Positions 16,046 to 25,007 are shown, counted from the stretch's first letter. The stretch: 26,345 bases of DNA from Sphaeroforma sirkka (GCA_001586965.3 LUCW03001485.1:1-26345), one strand, 5' to 3'. Notes: generated by a model from the sequence alone, not told the origin. Program-made: numbers and translations.

Positions 16046-17013
16046 ATGTTAGGACCAATGAGGATGACGCTCTTCAACCCACAAGGACTCAACATGGACA
16101 ACGCAGCACATACAGATAAGTGTTTGAACGTTATATCGATTTTAAGTCAGGTTGATGATATGTGTGTGGTTGAAACCTGGCATAACACCACATTTCTTAA
16201 TCATATACGCTCGAACACACTCTATCATATACTACATCACACTACACGGCATAATATCTTACACCCTTCACACTGTGGTATTGGTATCTTTTCCAAATAC
16301 CACCCATCGAATTTTCAACTTGTACACTCTTCCCTGTACGCGGTGTTCTTTGTGTGCTTTGGCGTTCATATGGCCGTGTTCTACTTTCCACTCAAATCAC
16401 TTACTGAAGGAGACGTCAGGCGATACATGAATCCCCCCGAGATTGGCAGTTTCCAACCAGATGTCGTGTGGGGAGATTTCAACTTCAAAGCCCGGAAGTA
16501 TGGCCACGCATCTACAAATCACGGACTACGTATGAAAACGATTGAGACTACTCTGCGTATTATGTGGCACTTGGACTACCTCTATGCTGACGGCTCAACT
16601 AAAAAGAACATGCGTATCATCGACCTACCACCCCCGCCTCCCTCCAAACTTACAAGCTGACGGACTACGGTATCTGTGGTGACCACACCTTTGGACTCGA
16701 TCTCCAGATACTTCCCACGAATCAAATCCATCGGCCCCAACAAATGCCAGCAATGCCGCCGCCTCCCGACCGACGCCTCCCCTCCCATGGATATAACCGA
16801 TATCGCCATCGACTGTATCACCTACGCAACAAATCCCGCGCGCGACTATTCCAAGCCGAAATCCGGGCGCATCAGAACCTACTACGGTCGTATCTCACTT
16901 TACATGGACCAGCGGAAGGGCTGCTACGGATCCTCGACCGCATCTGGCGCTATGCCACTAACCTAGACCCTGGGTTCAGCGGCTGCCAAACCACTCGTTC
17001 CGCCCACGTCTGA
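16046..17013 (+). CDS. LINE ORF2, AP-like endonuclease and linker
   Basis: The endonuclease nicks target DNA to prime reverse transcription. From ATG 16046: LFNPQGLNMDN (usual N-x-R/Q-G-L), DDMCVVETWHN (catalytic Glu), GIGIFSKYH, VFYFPL, VVWGDFNFK (the GDFN motif) and a late GDHTFGLDLQI (the SDH-type motif). The first frame ends at 16660; the DH motif lies in another frame starting near 16640, which continues open to 17013 through RNKSRARLFQAEIRAHQN, the helical linker between endonuclease and RT. All main catalytic motifs are recognisable across the single frameshift. The start ATG overlaps the ORF1 stop as ATGTTAG. Confidence 0.82.
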
Positions 17014-17033
17014 CCGTCCAAAGCAATGCTCAA

Positions 17034-17643
17034 ATGTTCAAAGATATTGCGTACCAACGACGGTCTCCGCGCCAACCCTGCATACCGGGTACCGATGATA
17101 CAGGCGCTACCCTCGCTGGCTACTTTGAGGCCCTATTCAACTCTACAAACCCGTACGTGGTTCCACCGGATACCGAACCCTCTCCTGATGTCACTTCCAC
17201 CATACGCCCCGACGATGTAATGGAGGCAATACTACGCTATCCCAATAAGGGACCTGGCCCCGACGGAATCCACATCCTTCTCCTGAAGGCCGCAGTGGAG
17301 CGCTCTACCGAACACCGGACATTAAAACGCCTCGACGCCAATAGCCCACTGATAAGACTCCTTGCCGAAGCATTCACTGAGCTACTGAAGGCGGGCACCT
17401 TCCCTGCAGCCCTGAACTGCAGCCTCCTGACAGCGCACCCAAAGAAGGCCGATGCAGATATTACCTCCCCACCAACTTCCGCCCTATCATGCTTACACAA
17501 ACAGTCAGACACATCTTTGAGAAGTGCTTCCACCTGATTACGAGCCACACCAGCTCTGCTACCCATGCTACACAAGCTGGCTTCAAATCACGGTACTCCT
17601 GTCATACCCAAGCACTTGCCGCCATGGAATCTGAGACACAGTC
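17034..17643 (+). CDS. LINE ORF2, N-terminal part of reverse transcriptase
   Basis: Typical non-LTR RT sequence: LAGYFEALFN, DDVMEAILRYPNKGPGPDGI (the 'K-x-PGPDGI' motif) and LLKAGTFPAALNCSLLTAHP. After a shift near 17455 it continues as LPTNFRPIMLTQTVRHIFEK (RPI motif) and TQAGFKSRYSCHTQALAAME (Q-x-GF motif). The reading frame is cut at 17643 by a solo LTR. It resumes in phase at 18243 once the LTR and one copy of the 5-bp target duplication are removed. The catalytic Asp motifs lie in the downstream part. Confidence 0.85.
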
Positions 17644-18237
17644 TGTAGAAATACGGCCTCCAGTCAGTCTAAAATATCAAGATCAATTGAGATAATACAT
17701 TGGCTTTTATTTGTATTTTAAATAATTTAATACAAGCTCTTTTTCCAATATTTCCAAAGTGTTCTAAATTCACTTTGATGGCTCCAATAGCCTGAGTATT
17801 TGGTATGACTCATCTATTTGGACCTATTTGAGACATTAGTAGATGTAGGATATTATAACTAAATTTTATAATCTCCGAACTACTACTTATAGATTTTGGT
17901 CCTCCCGCCAATCTCCAAAATCAAATAAGTCTTTTTCTTTTTTTAACTTTTCTTCAGATGGAACTTTATTCATATCAGCTAATGTATTAACGTGACTTAC
18001 GTTATTATGTCTATCTACAAATTAGGCAAGTGGTCATGAACACTTAGTACTTCTAGTGAAAATTATTCAATAAAGAACAGCTAGAGGTACGCCCTGTGTG
18101 ATCGAGTATATTTAGGCTCTTAACAAGAGGCAGTCCTGATCATTCTTACACAAGCTACCACTGCTAAATCCTAACTGACTAAATTATATTTTAGTTTACT
18201 ATAGTTTGAAACCTAGTAATTTCCATCAAAGTTTACA
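17644..18237 (+). repeat. Solo LTR of the LTR-B family
   Basis: 594 bp, from TGTAGAAATACGG to AAAGTTTACA (TG...CA ends), flanked by a perfect CAGTC duplication (17639-17643 and 18238-18242). It is the reverse-complement homologue of the LTRs at 19511-20106 and 25008-25613. A solo LTR arises by recombination between the two LTRs of a full element. The insertion interrupts the LINE RT without changing its frame. Confidence 0.93.
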
Positions 18238-19510
18238 CAGTCAGAAGAGGAATGGAACGACGTCTGTCTGGACATAACCAAGGCATACGACAAGGTCGCT
18301 CTGCCACGCCTATGGGTACTTCTGCGCCACGCTGGAATGCCCGAAAACTGAATCAACTGCCTCCGCGCGCTGTTTGGGAGGGTCCCTACCCGAGTGACAT
18401 ACCGCGGCACGCTCTCGTCTATATTTCATAGAACGAATGGCATCCTACAAGGCTCAATCGTCGCCCACCAGCTCTTTATTATCTACATAGATTCCTTAGC
18501 TGTCACGCTAACACAATTTCGGCCCAAGCTCCTCCGCTCTTATCTATTTGTTGATGACACACGGATCCAAGCCCCTCGATCGGTTTCGCTCCAGCCCTTC
18601 TTAGATGACATTGATGCGTGGGGACGCAAATCGGGCCTCGAACAGGGTGTCATTAAACCCCGAGTACGATCTACCGACTTGCGACACGCGGCGCCAACCC
18701 TCCGTATAAATGGTGATCTTATCACGCCAACGCTTGCAGACGCACCTTGGAACACACGTTACCTCCCCCTGAAGATGGCGCCCACACATGCCGAACCGAA
18801 ACACTCCAAATATCTGGCGTTCCCACTCTCTCACGGAGTACCAGGAATCAACCTCGCCAGACATATGGAATCTCTGGTTGCAGCATTGTCACTGGGTATC
18901 GCCTCTTTCCGCGCTTATGGCTTTCATGGCTTCAGCTGGCGACACCCCCGCAACCGACTGGTGATGTTCAGAACATTCATCCTATCCACGGCTACATATG
19001 GGCTGAACATTGTTGCCTGGGCTCCGCCTATGTGAAAGGATGCGTTGGACCCCTGTTCGAGCGCTTTAACTCAGCACTCATCCAAGCAGCAGTCATCATC
19101 ACAAGCACTAAATACCTTCGGTTTCCCAAACATCAAACAAACTTACTTCACTTTTGCGGCCTGCTCCCCGCGCGACCATTCGTGGACTACCTCGGAGGTT
19201 GCATGGGAAAAAAGCTCGACTCAATGGCCAGCACAAATCCACTTACCCCTCTGACGCAACCCGCCTGGGCCCACGACAAACCATCACTGCGCTTCCCGTA
19301 CAGTATCTATGCTCACCTAAAAACTGTACGCAAAACCGCGGGCGGGCGTACACCGGACCATGTAGCCCCCCGCCAACGCTGTGACGACATCAGGAAGAAC
19401 TCAACACAACGTTGGTCCAACAAGGAGATCGCGGCAATGGCCCGGCGCCAATACTACTACCAACTGATTATGGGTAAACCGCCAATCTCAAACCGAGACA
19501 CAGCCAGACA
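18238..19510 (+). CDS. LINE ORF2, C-terminal part of reverse transcriptase
   Basis: It continues the RT with motif A (VCLDITKAYDKV; catalytic Asp), then an in-frame TGA at 18349-18351 where the family usually has a residue in a 'P-x-x-W-I' context. Next come VTYRGTLSSIF, GILQGSIVAHQLFIIYID (QG motif) and YLFVDDTRI, the F-x-DD catalytic box. A frameshift near 19025 moves the sequence to GPLFERFNSALIQAAV and, further on, RRQYYYQLIMG. It is truncated at ISNRDTARH by LTR-B (19511). The remaining C-terminus is absent here. Confidence 0.87.
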
Positions 19511-20106
19511 TGTAAACTTCGATGGAAATTACTAGGTTTCAAACTATATTAAACTAAAATACAATTTAGTCAGTTAGGATTTAGCAGTGGTAGCTTGTGT
19601 AAGAATGATCGGGACTGCCTCTTGTTAAGAGCCTAAATATCCTCGATCACATAGGGCGTACCTCTAGCTGTTCTTTATTGAATAATTTTCACTAGAAGTA
19701 CTAAGTGTTCATGACCACTTGCCTAATTTGTAAATAGACATAATAACGTAAGTCACGTTAATACATTAGCTGATATAAATAAAGTTCCATCAGAAGAAAA
19801 GTTAAAAAAAGAAAAAGACTTATTTGATTTTGGAGATTGGCGGGAGGACCAAAATCTATAAGTAGTAGTTCGGAGATTATTAAATTTAGTTTATAATATC
19901 CTACATCTACTAATGTCTCAAATAGGTCCAAGTAGATGAGTCATACCAAATACTCAGGCTATTGGAGCCATCAAAGTGAATTTAGAACACTTTGGAAATA
20001 TTGGAAAAAGAGCTTGTACTAAATTATTTAAAATACAAATAAAAAACCAATGTATTATCTCAATTGATTTTGATATTTTAGACTGACCGGAGGCCGTATT
20101 TCAACA
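19511..20106 (-). repeat. LTR-B 3' LTR
   Basis: 596 bp, in element sense TGTTGAAATACGG ... AAGTTTACA. It aligns with the solo LTR and the 25-kb LTR along its length, with small indels. Its outer end abuts the LINE codons for DTARH directly. Confidence 0.93.
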
Positions 20107-20117
20107 TAGCCCCCAGT
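20107..20117 (-). other. LTR-B polypurine tract
   Basis: In element sense ACTGGGGGCTA directly precedes the TG of the 3' LTR, the expected place for the plus-strand primer. It is short, so the call rests on position. The next 120 bp up to 20237 are untranslated, without other features. Confidence 0.5.
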
Positions 20118-20237
20118 AGCTTTAAGAACTACGAACGTACGTTAAGATACGATCTAGTTGGTTAAGCGAAAACCAAAGCAAAGCAAAACGGTTTCGGTCA
20201 TGACTTATCGAGTAAGTATGTGCCTATATGTACGAGT

Positions 20238-20813
20238 TCAAGACTCATGTTGTACTCTATGTCGTTTAGTATTTGGTCCAGTAACCATTTCCGATGTAGG
20301 CGCCTTACGTTTATTATTTGGTAAGGTAATAGCCAAAGGCTGTTCTTCATTAGTAAGTAAGTTTGAACAATTTTCTGCACTGTTGGTAAGCAGATCAGAA
20401 AGTTTAGTCACGTAGGAAGTAGGTGGCAAATAGGGAATTTCAGATCCGTCAGGGTTTGTAGTCACCTGAGGAAACCCTTTTCGTTTATCTCGTGTGTTCT
20501 TATGTAAACGCTTATTCCATTTCTTATTAAAGATACGAAGAAAGTCGCGAGATTCACGAAATGCATCGGAGGTTAGCCAAGCTACTGTCACATTTATGAA
20601 ACGGGTCTTGTAGTAAGTGTAACCGTCTTCGGATGTTTTGTCAATTATATCTTTGACTTGTGACTCCATAACTGGTACATCAGAATCAAATGAGCGAGCG
20701 AATGAGAGTTCGGAGGTAGGGATACGGTGAGTGCTTAGATTAGTTGCGCTAGTACCATCAATGTTATTCACTTCGTAAGTATCACTCTTCTCATCATGGT
20801 AGGAAATAACAAA
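20238..20813 (-). CDS. LTR-B integrase tail with chromodomain-like segment
   Basis: After the GPF of the integrase C-terminal module, one frameshift in a run of five T (A 20811-20815 on plus) leads to VISYHDEKSDTYEVNNIDG. This completes the GPY/F module. About 45 residues on, VKDIIDKTSEDGYTYYKTRF and VAWLTSDAF then FLRIFNKKWNKR resemble a chromodomain (I-x-D ... Y-Y-x-x-R-F ... T-x-x-W ... F). The usual Y-L-V-K-W core has become YYKTRF, so histone binding may differ or be lost. The end is a basic, proline-containing tail. The stop is at 20238. Confidence 0.65.
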   Translation of the reverse strand, partial: FVISYHDEKSDTYEVNNIDGTSATNLSTHRIPTSELSFARSFDSDVPVMESQVKDIIDKTSEDGYTYYKTRFINVTVAWLTSDAFRESRDFLRIFNKKWNKRLHKNTRDKRKGFPQVTTNPDGSEIPYLPPTSYVTKLSDLLTNSAENCSNLLTNEEQPLAITLPNNKRKAPTSEMVTGPNTKRHRVQHES

Positions 20814-21539
20814 AAGGTCCTATCGTCTTAGAAGAGAGTTGGGTAACGTTGGCGTTTCGATTTATAATGTTAACGTAATCGCCGACTTTGAACTGAACAA
20901 TGTTCTTAGTGTTATTCCATCGGTCATACGCTTTAAGTAGGACACGATTCTTGTGTTCGAGTAAACAGGGGTAAACAACGTTCTGCATATGCTCAATCTT
21001 TTGTAGCCACGGGGTAACGTGTTTCTCGGGCGCAGTTTTATCAAACGTTGCTTGTAATTCACTATAGCGGCCAAAGAAATAGTGAAACGGGAGTGTTCCA
21101 GTTTGAAAATTCATGCAGTTATTCATTTGAGTCTGAACCCATTTCAAATGATAAGGCCACATATCCTCAACGTCGTCTAGTGCGGTACGCAAGAGTTTCT
21201 TAAGTTCTCTATGACGTGTCTCATTTGCACCCTGCGTTTGAGGTTTGTAAGGAACACCACGCCTATGGGTCATGCCTTATACGAGTATAAGTGCCTCCAT
21301 TACGTCGGTACAAAACTCTACCGTTATCAGAACATAGTACTGGGGAAACCGAAGTCATTAAAGACGTGATAGCATATTTCTGCCACTGTTTGTGGACGTT
21401 TGTTCGGTATTGCATAAAGCAAGTTATAGCCCGAAGCCACACATAAGAAATGACAGATATATACATCGCCAGTATGCTTGGATCGCGGGAGTTTAACCAA
21501 ATCGACTATGACTCGGCGCATCGGTTGGTCTTCTGTCAC
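20794..21539 (-). CDS. LTR-B integrase catalytic core
   Basis: Three adjacent frames together give the core. MRRVIVDLVKLPRS supplies the first catalytic Asp, followed by VYICHFLCVASGYNLLYAIP and VFNDFGFP. A shifted frame has VLCSDNGRVLY (second Asp), and the next frame has VPYKPQTQGANETRHRELKK (Glu). D,D-35-E is therefore complete. The C-terminal FKVGDYVNI and KTIGPF mark the GPY/F module. Shifts fall near 21345 and 21275. The sequence is AT-rich but strongly protein-like. Confidence 0.85.
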
Positions 21540-21977
21540 ACTTTTTTAGGGGTGCCCAACCGTATCGCTTGATCTGGTTCTTTTCACAATCAGTACAGCG
21601 TCGGTATACTTCACGTATGGTTTCTTTCAGCGCCGGGTGATCAAGCCCTGCACGAATAGCCATTTTATAAGTATGCTCATATGCTCGATGCGTTAAATTA
21701 TGTATAATTTTAACTCTACTTTCGAGCTCCTCTAAGTCAGTCAGATTCTGCGTAACGCTGGCTGGATGAACCATAGTCCTGTTGAAAAGGGCAACCTCAG
21801 TATCAGGAGGGTAGACTCCTGAGATACATAATTGACAACATTGGATTGTTGAAGTATCTTCTTCAGTTGTTTCGCAACTCCTGGCTGTTCTTTAAGCAGC
21901 GCTTTAAGTAGTCGAGTGCGAGCTCCAGGTTCTCTTAGAGTTTTGAGTCTTTGATCCATGGCCTTAGCTAGTTCCAT
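21493..21977 (-). CDS. LTR-B integrase N-terminal zinc domain and linker
   Basis: A first frame (MELAKAMDQRLKTLREPG, LKALLKEQPGVAKQLKKILQ) continues from the RNase H/Dam-like ORF across a shift in a run of six A (T 21979-21984 on plus). After another shift near 21810 the integrase HHCC domain follows: HNLTHRAYEHTYKMAIRAG, then RRCTDCEKNQ. The H...H...CxxC spacing fits the zinc-binding domain that precedes gypsy integrase cores. The last residues before 21493 are out of frame. Confidence 0.78.
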
Positions 21978-22983
21978 GTTTTTTACGATCTAATGCCGTT
22001 TCAATCGGCATTACCTCGACTGCAATCTTGTTGGGTGCATGTGTTGTACGAGTCTTGAGCTTTTGTTCAAACTCTTTAGACTCCTCTAGTTTAGCTAAGA
22101 ATTCGGTTGAGGGTTTCCACTTAGTGGTACCTGCAGGACCGATGCGACAAACAATGGTGTGTTTCCAAGGTGTCTTCTTAATAGAATAGGATCCCTGATA
22201 CAAAAACGTGTCGGTTTCACGGTCGACATAAATAGGTTCGTCTTGAATCATATTAATTAAATCACGTATCCATGGGTCGGAGTTACGTAAGGGACAACAC
22301 AGCGTAATGGTAGATTTAGTAATATTAACATAATTTAACAACTGTGCGATAAGTTGACAAGGTGGGTTAGCCCACGCATTATGCTTTGATAAGTCAAGCT
22401 GAAATGCATCACCTTTAGGATGAGTCAACGACCTATATTCAGAAACCTGTTTGTTATGTTCTGCGGCGAACATATCAACAGTAAATGGACCCCATCGTGA
22501 TTGAGCGAGGTTAAACCATTTCTTATTTAGCATCCAATCGGTTGCTAATAACTCTTTGACTGTTTTCTGGTAGTCGGGCACAAGTCGAGAGAGCATGTCA
22601 GGAAGATGGTTATGTATTCCTGGTATGTGTGTTATATTAAAAGCGAACTTGGCAATAATGTCATGCCAGCGGCTCACCAACTGTGAATCAGGGTTCATAT
22701 CTTTTAAGTATGTTAAAGACTTTTGATCACAGGCGACAGTGAAGTAACTTCCATAAAAGTAGTCTTTAAACTGTCTTAGCGCAGTAACTATAGCAAGGAA
22801 CTCTTGTTTAACGGTAGGGTAATTCCGTTGACTCTTATTATAACTCTTGCTAAAGAATTGTATGTAGCGCGGTTTACCATTTATCGTTTGGTAAAGCACT
22901 CCACCTACCGCTCGATCTGAAGCGTCGGTTGCTACTTGGAATGGGACACCATCCACAGGGTACTGCATGATGGGTGCGTCCAT
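21964..22983 (-). CDS. LTR-B RNase H and Dam-like domain
   Basis: 339 codons. RNase H: VATDASDRAVGGVLY (residue ~18), the Glu in VKQEFLAIV (~60), ACDQKSLTYL (the usual T-D-H is now C-D-Q) and HNHLPDMLSR (~140). Residues ~165-280 match the extra domain of LTR-A: RWGPFTVDMFAAEHNKQVSE, GDAFQLDLS, NAWANPPC (22357-22368 encodes NPPC), ITLCCPLRNSDPWI and TPWKHTIVCRIGP. In DIRS-type elements this position carries a Dam-like N6-adenine methyltransferase domain with an (D/N)PP(W/F/Y) motif. Cysteine in the fourth position is unusual and may mean loss of activity. RNase H is certain; the methyltransferase relation is inference. Confidence 0.88.
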   Translation of the reverse strand: MDAPIMQYPVDGVPFQVATDASDRAVGGVLYQTINGKPRYIQFFSKSYNKSQRNYPTVKQEFLAIVTALRQFKDYFYGSYFTVACDQKSLTYLKDMNPDSQLVSRWHDIIAKFAFNITHIPGIHNHLPDMLSRLVPDYQKTVKELLATDWMLNKKWFNLAQSRWGPFTVDMFAAEHNKQVSEYRSLTHPKGDAFQLDLSKHNAWANPPCQLIAQLLNYVNITKSTITLCCPLRNSDPWIRDLINMIQDEPIYVDRETDTFLYQGSYSIKKTPWKHTIVCRIGPAGTTKWKPSTEFLAKLEESKEFEQKLKTRTTHAPNKIAVEVMPIETALDRKKHGTS

Positions 22984-23680
22984 TACTTACTTTTGACTAG
23001 TTTAATTGCATCAATCACATTCTTTAGTCCAAAGCTTTCCCAAAGGTCCTTTGTGCAGCCGTAGGTGACTGAAAGGCTTTAAGTAATGAGAAAGATGAGG
23101 TACCGAATCTGAGAAGAAGTTAATAAACCCACACACAGAGTTCACATCTCTTCCCGTAATCGGTGTTGATAAATCCAACAGAAATTTGTTTCTTGCCAGG
23201 ATCAATTTCTACCCCTGCTGCAGATACCTTGTAACCAAGTAAGTGTATAGTACTTGTCCTCGTTATTCTTAAGTTTAGCATGATTAAGTCGCTTTAAGAC
23301 TTCTTTAACGAGTTTAGCATGTTCATGTGCTGTCTTTGTAAAGATAACTATATCATCTAAACAGACTGATACGTTATACGACAGGTCCGCAAATAGTTCC
23401 ATCATAACTTGTTGGAAGAAAGAAGGTAACATGTGTAAGCCTTCAGGTGCACCTTTAAACTGGTACTTCTTACCTTGCCAAGTAAAGGAAAAGTATTTCC
23501 TATGAGGCTCATATATCTGTAGTTGATGGAATGCAGCTTTTAAGTCTATCTTGGAAAAGATAGTCGCACCCTCCATTTTGCGTAGTATCTCGCTTATCTT
23601 AGGTAAGGGAAAACTATGTTGCGGAATTAGTTTGTTGATTGGCGACAGGTCTAGTACTACTCTTTTGTTTTACTAAACGT
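22984..23680 (-). CDS. LTR-B reverse transcriptase, main part
   Basis: Motifs are spread over three frames: VVLDLSPINKLIPQ, IFSKIDLKAAFHQLQI (motif A), APEGLHMLPSFFQQ (usually APFGL) and VCLDDIVIF, the catalytic box with Cys where Tyr or Phe is usual. After a shift near 23245 comes LLGYKVSAAGVEIDPGKK. After another near 23195 comes ITGRDVNSVCGFINFFSD, the connection before RNase H. The two catalytic Asp of the DD box are present. The frame breaks make it inactive as read. Confidence 0.86.
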
Positions 23681-24226
23681 TCCATCAGATTTATATTGAT
23701 CGACCGCCAAGAGAGCTAAGTTAACTGGGGCTGCATCATAATTGATTTCAATTAGACCCTGTTTTAACCAATCTTCAATTTGGGTTTTGACAACGTCTTT
23801 GTGTCTCCAACTCACGTAGTTATGTGAAGGACACTTTAACTTAGAGAAGTCGACGTTTGTTAAGTCAAGTCTAACGTACCCATTAGAGAACTTAAACATA
23901 CACCAGTCAGTTATTGCAATCTTTCTGTTTTGTATAATTAAGTCCATAATTATATCGGTGAAGTGCGGAATCGTATCCTTTGCTTCTTCACCTTCCGGAG
24001 GTTTAGGTATCTTTAACATATTATCATCTGACTGATCTTTATTCGGGTCCAGCCCATTAGGCAGACCAGTGAGTGTTATACCTAAACTGAGAAGATCAGT
24101 CATACCTATAATTAAATCGTATTTCTGAGACATGTCAGTAACGATTAGGTGAGTCTTCACTTCTCTTCTATCTGACAGCATTATGTGTGCATAGTCAATA
24201 GTGGTAACTGGCTTAGTAGTAAACAT
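23657..24226 (-). CDS. LTR-B protease remnant and RT N-terminus
   Basis: The reading frame emerges from the tRNA-like segment (MFTTKPVTTIDYAH is partly encoded by it). It has the C-terminal half of a retropepsin, KYDLIIGMTDLLSLGI, but the active-site D-T/S-G half is absent, so no working protease is encoded. A linker and the RT entry follow: VVKTQIEDWLKQGLIEIN and APVNLALLAVDQYKSDG. The frame ends in a shift near 23665 before VVLDLSP. The protease appears to have been cut where the tRNA-like segment joins. Confidence 0.75.
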   Translation of the reverse strand: MFTTKPVTTIDYAHIMLSDRREVKTHLIVTDMSQKYDLIIGMTDLLSLGITLTGLPNGLDPNKDQSDDNMLKIPKPPEGEEAKDTIPHFTDIIMDLIIQNRKIAITDWCMFKFSNGYVRLDLTNVDFSKLKCPSHNYVSWRHKDVVKTQIEDWLKQGLIEINYDAAPVNLALLAVDQYKSDGTFSKTKE

Positions 24227-24271
24227 ACTGGTTGGTAAACCAGTAGGTCTCGGGTTCGAAACTGGGCCCGA
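24202..24271 (+). pseudogene. tRNA-Thr-like sequence, copy 2
   Basis: Plus strand, antisense to LTR-B: D-arm-like GGCTTAGTAGTA, a strong anticodon arm (ACTGGT-TGGTAA-ACCAGT; anticodon GGT if aligned with tRNA-Thr), B box GGGTTCGAAAC (24252-24262) and eight T at 24272-24279. Acceptor pairing is not evident. It corresponds base for base in layout to the copy at 14051-14122. Homology between the two regions ends just outside its 5' side. Confidence 0.55.
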
Positions 24272-24284
24272 TTTTTTTTCTTCG

Positions 24285-24930
24285 GTATAGGAAGAATATC
24301 AGCCAAGTGGGACACGATAGAGGGGTCCACAACTGCTGCTGCCACTAGCTCCTTCAAGAGCGCTTTAGTGCGGTTCAATTGGCGTCGAGATTGAGAGGAT
24401 CCAACCACTCGTTGTCGAGTTATGGCGTCCTCAGCTTCGGCCCCAAGATTTGAGCTGAATGGAATGGCTTCTCCATCGATGGCGAAACCGAAATTTTCGG
24501 ACAGGTCCAATACTTCCTTTTCACCCGGATTTGTGCTGGAGTGTCCTTTAGATGTGGAGTTAGAATGTCCCCGACATTCGTATCCACGAATTTTTTCAGC
24601 CTTTCGACGTTCATCCCCAATATTTGACGGCACGTAGTCAGGGGGGGCAAGCTGGGGTCCTGAGCTTCACTCCTAGGTGATACACGGACGCTGGCAAGCC
24701 ATTCCGCGGTAGTAGATACCTCTTCTTCCAAGGCTTTAGGATCCGACGAGTCATCCTCAGAATAATCCTCTGTACCAACCTCAGAATTTGCTTCCCCAAC
24801 AGTATCCTCGGCAGGCTCAACTCCAGACAGGCTAGGTGTGTTTCCACAGGGACCCTCAGGAACCTCGGCAGGCTTAGCAGGCTTAGAGCTAGCGGCTCCC
24901 TTGCCCTTTAGAAGAAGTACCCTTAGCCAT
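24285..24930 (-). pseudogene. LTR-B gag-like ORF
   Basis: It starts at ATG 24930 (MAKGTSSKGQG). One base shift later it reads alanine/proline-rich sequence and then an acidic region (SEDDSSDPKALEEEVSTTAE, LASVRVSPRSEAQ). After another shift come AEAEDAITRQRVVGSSQSRR, LKELVAAAVVDPS and SHLADILPIPKKK, merging into the antisense tRNA-like segment. It occupies the gag position, but no capsid or zinc knuckle is recognised, so most of gag seems lost. The same protein pattern is kept in the copy at 14133-14766, which argues that it was once translated. Confidence 0.6.
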
Positions 24931-25007
24931 AGTATTTGCTGGATAGTAAATCGATGTCAGACAGTCTAGAAGCAGTACACTACTAACTACCAAATAACTG
25001 AAAAATA
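24931..25007 (-). other. LTR-B leader
   Basis: 77 bp between the 5' LTR and the gag-like ATG. In element sense it starts TATTTTTCAGTTATTTGG. There is no TGG directly after the LTR, so no standard tRNA primer-binding site is visible. Confidence 0.5.

Larger units (their letters stand above)
14849..19510 (+). mobile_element. Two-ORF LINE (non-LTR retrotransposon)
   Basis: ORF1 (coiled-coil, proline-rich) overlaps ORF2, which encodes an AP-type endonuclease and a reverse transcriptase. The RT is split by a solo LTR at 17644-18237. The element stops abruptly at 19510 where LTR-B starts, so its C-terminus, 3' UTR and tail are missing; related 3' sequence occurs at 13411-13739. The left edge is uncertain and is placed at the tandem repeats. 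Several frameshifts and a TGA make this copy inactive as read. The clade is not determined. Confidence 0.85.

Noticed and set aside
17644-20106. DNA transposon with ~595-bp terminal inverted repeats carrying a reverse transcriptase
   Set aside because: The arms have TG...CA ends, the left one has its own CAGTC duplication, and the right one is the 3' LTR of a full gypsy element. They are independent LTRs.
24202-24271. Functional tRNA-Thr gene
   Set aside because: Acceptor and D stems do not pair and the anticodon loop is one base short. It is only a tRNA-like relic.
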